A stretch of DNA of 8,692 nt from Planococcaceae bacterium UBA3370 (GTDB lineage: Bacteria; Bacillota; Bacilli; Bacillales_A; Planococcaceae). Below the pieces are notes generated by a model that searched no databases, was not told the origin of the DNA, and saw only the letters and a program-made list of their open reading frames with translations. The stretch spans positions 1 to 8,692 of the forward strand of contig DEQI01000091.1 of assembly GCA_002360295.1 (NCBI GenBank). The letters are read 5' to 3'. A program made the position numbers and the translations under genes. Positions 6,792 to 8,692 of this stretch are shown piece by piece (within the stretch, counting starts at the first letter, position 1; every line of letters begins with the position of its first letter).

Positions 6792-6842
6792 GCTGATAAA
6801 CATTGAAAAGTCGCTGATAAAACTCCAAAACTTGCTGATAAA
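6792..6842 (+). repeat. 21-bp-period repeat array, copy 2 (three cores)
   Basis: GCTGATAAA occurs at 6792-6800, 6813-6821 and 6834-6842, exactly 21 bp apart. This is the same core, copy number and period as the array at 8-58, in inverted orientation. Over the 57 bases from TTG (6790) to TAG (6846) it matches the other array at 45 positions by hand count. It lies between the cwlJ 3' end and the terminator at 6725-6767. Confidence 0.75.
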
Positions 6843-6865
6843 ATAGGAGATACCTCTGTTATTCA

Positions 6866-6889
6866 AACCCTACTGTATTCAGCAGGGTT
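6866..6889. other. Hairpin overlapping the cwlJ stop codon
   Basis: AACCCTACTG (6866-6875) pairs with CAGCAGGGTT (6880-6889), with one mismatch and a 4-base loop. The right arm includes part of the cwlJ stop codon (6888-6890). On the minus strand only TTTGAAT follows, too weak for a standard terminator. It could protect the mRNA 3' end or give partial termination. Confidence 0.45.
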
Positions 6890-7328
6890 ATCCTTCATAA
6901 ACACCTTCACATGTGTCAGCAATTGGTTCATAAAAGCAGTGATTTTTGAATTGACCAGTAAAAGGTTGATCGTACCAAGTCGAAGGACATGGTCCATATG
7001 GGTTGAAATACCAAAGGGCATATTTTGCAGGATGTTCTCTCCAATAATCTAATGTTTGTCTGGCTAATCTTTTTTCATTAGGTCTTGCTCTTTGATAAAA
7101 CATATTCCCTTTTTGAACAGCCTCAAAAGAGTAATTCCCGCCTTGTACTTGATAAATAACATCTTCAATTGTTCTTAAATCTTTAAAGTCTAAACAATTT
7201 GAAACAAGACGATTAACGATGACATTTCCAACATAGAGCATTCCTTGGTTTCCTTCACCTTCAGCTTCTGCTCTCATCATCCTTGCCACTAGATCCACGT
7301 CTGTTTCTCTATAATTTACTCTTGGCAT
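6888..7328 (-). CDS. cwlJ: Spore cortex-lytic hydrolase CwlJ
   Basis: The 146-residue protein belongs to the SleB/CwlJ hydrolase-2 family. CwlJ sits in the spore coat and degrades cortex peptidoglycan containing muramic lactam during germination, notably in response to Ca-dipicolinate. Visible landmarks: DVDLVARMMRAEAEGEG near the N terminus with the likely catalytic Glu21, QGMLYVGNVIVNR, FYQRARPNE, and the C-terminal LWYFNPYG, WYDQPF and HCFYEP motifs. The whole chain aligns with Bacillus subtilis CwlJ as I remember it. There is no signal peptide or peptidoglycan-binding domain, which separates it from SleB. I chose the ATG at 7326-7328: GAGGTG (7335-7340) lies six bases upstream, while the in-frame GTG at 7335-7337 is part of that site. 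GerQ, the usual coat partner, is not in the window. A mother-cell-type promoter lies directly upstream. Confidence 0.93.
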   Translation of the reverse strand: MPRVNYRETDVDLVARMMRAEAEGEGNQGMLYVGNVIVNRLVSNCLDFKDLRTIEDVIYQVQGGNYSFEAVQKGNMFYQRARPNEKRLARQTLDYWREHPAKYALWYFNPYGPCPSTWYDQPFTGQFKNHCFYEPIADTCEGVYEG

Positions 7329-7334
7329 TTTTTT

Positions 7335-7340
7335 CACCTC
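7335..7340 (-). promoter_or_regulatory. Ribosome binding site fixing the cwlJ start
   Basis: GAGGTG on the minus strand lies six bases before the ATG at 7326-7328. The alternative GTG (7335-7337), three codons earlier in frame, is the end of this same site, so it is unlikely to be the start. Confidence 0.75.
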
Positions 7341-7345
7341 AAAAA

Positions 7346-7373
7346 TATAGTATGAAAAAACGCCTGCATTGGT
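7346..7373 (-). promoter_or_regulatory. Possible sporulation (sigma-K/E-like) promoter of cwlJ
   Basis: On the minus strand CATACTATA (7346-7354) fits the sigma-K -10 pattern CATANNNTA. AC (7372-7373) lies exactly 17 bases upstream, as in the sigma-K -35. It also matches the sigma-E -10 (CATACANT) with one change, but no sigma-E -35 is evident. The element is very close to the ribosome binding site, so the leader would be only a few bases long. Mother-cell expression fits the known timing of CwlJ. Confidence 0.4.
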
Positions 7374-7455
7374 GTTTAATTTGGAATCTATTTAGTTGAG
7401 TGAAGTGAAAATTTTGAAAGGATAATAGGACTAAGTTTTCGAGTAAGCGAAGACC

Positions 7456-7560
7456 ATAACATAAAAATGAAAAATGTTATACTCTCAGTTGTCGCTATTC
7501 TTAAAGTGACTACAACTGAGGTGAGTCAGGCGGTTTAATAATTACATTGTAAGTACCGCC
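7456..7560. other. Block of consecutive inverted repeats between marR and cwlJ
   Basis: Three perfect stems follow one another without overlap: ATAACAT/ATGTTAT (7456-7462, 7474-7480), CTCAGTTGT/ACAACTGAG (7484-7492, 7512-7520) and GGCGGT/ACCGCC (7529-7534, 7555-7560). A fourth (7569-7614) overlaps the end of marR. No open frame is present. The block could be a structured RNA, a small non-autonomous mobile remnant, or stacked terminators. I do not recognise the sequence. Confidence 0.45.
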
Positions 7561-7562
7561 CC

Positions 7563-7614
7563 AAAAATAAATAGTAACATCAGCACCTTTTAGAAACTTT
7601 GAACATTACTATTT
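7563..7614 (-). terminator. Terminator-like stem overlapping the marR stop
   Basis: AAATAGTAA (7569-7577) pairs perfectly with TTACTATTT (7606-7614) around a 28-base loop, and TTTTT follows on the minus strand (7563-7567). One arm lies inside the last marR codons. The stem has few G-C pairs and a long loop, so it is probably a weak terminator. Confidence 0.4.
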
Positions 7615-8018
7615 AATCGATGAATAAATTGTTCTAAAAGTCGCATTTCTTCGATAGAAAAGCCGGTATATAACTCAGTGATTAATTGATTTTTATCTAA
7701 ATCACAGTTGTTGATCAACTTTTTCCCTTCATCTGAAATATCTACTATGACTTCACGATTATTTTGAACATTTCGTTGTCTAGTGACATAACCTTTTTCC
7801 TCCAGGATTTTTAAATGTCTAGTAATGGCTGCTTGGTCGATGAATAAAGATTGCTGCAATTCTGTTTGCGTCATACGGCCGTTGTTATATAAATTAAATA
7901 ACAGTTCATAACGTGTTAAGCTAACGCCTGTTCTTTTTTCAAATGAATTTGTCATACGTCGATCGATATTTTTTAATAATAAAAAAAGTTGTTTTAAGTC
8001 ATTTGGAGATTTGGCCAA
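7590..8018 (-). CDS. MarR-family transcriptional regulator
   Basis: The 142-residue protein is a dimeric winged-helix repressor of the MarR family. Residues about 49-74 (RMTQTELQQSLFIDQAAITRHLKIL) form the helix-turn-helix, 75-95 (EKGYVTRQRN...REVIVDIS) the wing, and the terminal helices the dimer interface. The length is normal. The start is TTG at 8016-8018, supported by AGGAGG (8026-8031) seven bases upstream. One Cys is present (about residue 105), away from the N-terminal position used by thiol-sensing MarR proteins, so redox sensing is not indicated. It lies 67 bases downstream of a nitroreductase gene on the same strand, so it may regulate that enzyme and itself. The ligand and operator are unknown; no clear palindrome stands out in the gap. 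Confidence 0.9.
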   Translation of the reverse strand: MAKSPNDLKQLFLLLKNIDRRMTNSFEKRTGVSLTRYELLFNLYNNGRMTQTELQQSLFIDQAAITRHLKILEEKGYVTRQRNVQNNREVIVDISDEGKKLINNCDLDKNQLITELYTGFSIEEMRLLEQFIHRLNSNVQSF

Positions 8019-8044
8019 AGTCAGTCCTCCTGTTTAGTTACATC

Positions 8045-8053
8045 ATTTTAGCA
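8045..8053 (-). promoter_or_regulatory. Possible extended -10 promoter of the marR gene
   Basis: On the minus strand TGCTAAAAT in the gap before marR matches an extended -10 (TGNTATAAT) except for one base. No good -35 is visible, which extended -10 promoters can tolerate. It would allow marR to be expressed separately from the upstream nitroreductase gene. Confidence 0.35.
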
Positions 8054-8085
8054 CATGTTGATACTAGTTATTTATTTTAGTGTGA

Positions 8086-8692
8086 TTATGCAAAACGAAC
8101 AATTTGATTTAATGGCAATCGGGACGAACCATATGCTGGGGCTTCTGCTTCACCAATCGCAATCAGTAAAATAGGTACTTCATTTTCTTCTAAATTATAC
8201 ATCTCTGCAAACTGTGCTTTATTAAATCCGCCCATCGGCACAGTATCGTAGCCCATATCTTTCGCTAATAACATAATTTGCATTGAAATAAGACCCGCAT
8301 CAAAGTATATAAGATTTTTCAGTACATTTTCTGGTAGCCCACTATACAATGCAAGAGAATTTTTAATCATTAAGTCCGCAATGTCACGAGTCATATAACC
8401 TTGTTCAAAATTGGCATCATAAATTTGTTGTGTGTTCTCATACATTTTTAAGTCGCCTAATACGGCAATAATGGCTGAAGAAGTTTCAACTTGTTCTTGA
8501 TTGTTAACGATTGCTCGTAATTCTTTTTTCTGTTGTTGATTATCGATGACAAGGAAACGCCAAGGTTGCATATTGCTAGAGGATGGTGCACTCGTTGCTT
8601 CTTGTAATAAATACTCTAGTTGCTCACGTGGAATGGTCACGCCTTGTTTATATTTTCGAACGGATTTACGGTCGTGCATAATTTGTGTTAAC
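8086..8692 (-). CDS. Nitroreductase family protein (5' end outside window)
   Basis: This FMN-dependent oxidoreductase of the nitroreductase fold reduces nitro compounds, quinones or similar electrophiles with NAD(P)H, probably in the cytoplasm. Visible motifs are the N-terminal DRKSVRKY with FMN-contacting Arg/Ser, APSSSNMQPWRF, SSAIIAVLGDLK, GYDTVPMGGFN and a C-terminal RLPLNQIVRF. The pattern is closest to the Bacillus YodC/MhqN group as I remember it. An ATG at 8677-8679 gives 197 residues, but no ribosome binding site precedes it. The frame stays open to the window edge (LTQI before the Met), and family members usually have about ten residues before the DRKSVRKY segment. I therefore treat the gene as partial. 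It lies upstream of marR on the same strand. Confidence 0.88.
   Translation of the reverse strand, partial: LTQIMHDRKSVRKYKQGVTIPREQLEYLLQEATSAPSSSNMQPWRFLVIDNQQQKKELRAIVNNQEQVETSSAIIAVLGDLKMYENTQQIYDANFEQGYMTRDIADLMIKNSLALYSGLPENVLKNLIYFDAGLISMQIMLLAKDMGYDTVPMGGFNKAQFAEMYNLEENEVPILLIAIGEAEAPAYGSSRLPLNQIVRFA

Noticed and set aside
8..6842. The two inverted arrays as ends of a 6.8-kb transposon
   Set aside because: No transposase, no target-site duplication that I can see, and the enclosed genes are core metabolic genes.
6563..6866. Two overlapping short minus-strand frames (62 and 71 residues) between the permease and cwlJ
   Set aside because: No ribosome binding site, composition typical of AT-rich non-coding DNA, and they run across the cwlJ terminator, the permease promoter and the 21-bp array.

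Overview
The window looks like a chromosomal segment of a low-GC, aerobic, endospore-forming Gram-positive bacterium of the Bacillales. A Lysinibacillus/Solibacillus-type relative is my guess, not a proof. Reasons: a menaquinol-type aa3 oxidase operon in the order qoxABCD, a CwlJ-type spore germination hydrolase, AT-rich intergenic DNA, strong AGGAGG-type ribosome binding sites, and several GTG/TTG starts. Every protein gene I can support lies on the minus strand, so the biological reading order runs from right to left.

Layout from left to right. Bases 1-349 hold no gene, but carry a 21-bp-period repeat array (8-58), a strong hairpin terminator for the qox operon (141-184), a small hairpin, and a GC-rich folded repeat that abuts the qoxD stop. 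Bases 350-4162 are qoxD, qoxC, qoxB and qoxA, a tightly packed operon for the cytochrome aa3 quinol oxidase. It oxidises menaquinol, reduces oxygen and pumps protons. Bases 4163-5124 are almost 1 kb of AT-rich DNA without a gene, holding direct repeats, palindromes and the terminator of the next gene. Bases 5125-6477 encode an NCS2 nucleobase permease. It has a recognisable promoter and a leader with a terminator-like fold and a PurR-box-like sequence. Bases 6490-6887 hold that leader, the likely cwlJ terminator and a second, inverted copy of the 21-bp array. Then come cwlJ (6888-7328), a run of four consecutive inverted repeats, a MarR-type regulator (7590-8018) and a nitroreductase whose 5' end lies outside the window (8086-8692).

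The genes fall into independent units: respiration (qox), nucleobase uptake, spore germination (cwlJ), and a regulator plus flavoenzyme pair likely concerned with quinone or electrophile stress. No mobile element, CRISPR array, tRNA or rRNA is visible.

I found no convincing new multi-gene system. The least explained signals are non-coding: the paired 21-bp arrays, the permease leader, the four-hairpin block between marR and cwlJ, and the repeat-rich DNA upstream of qoxA.
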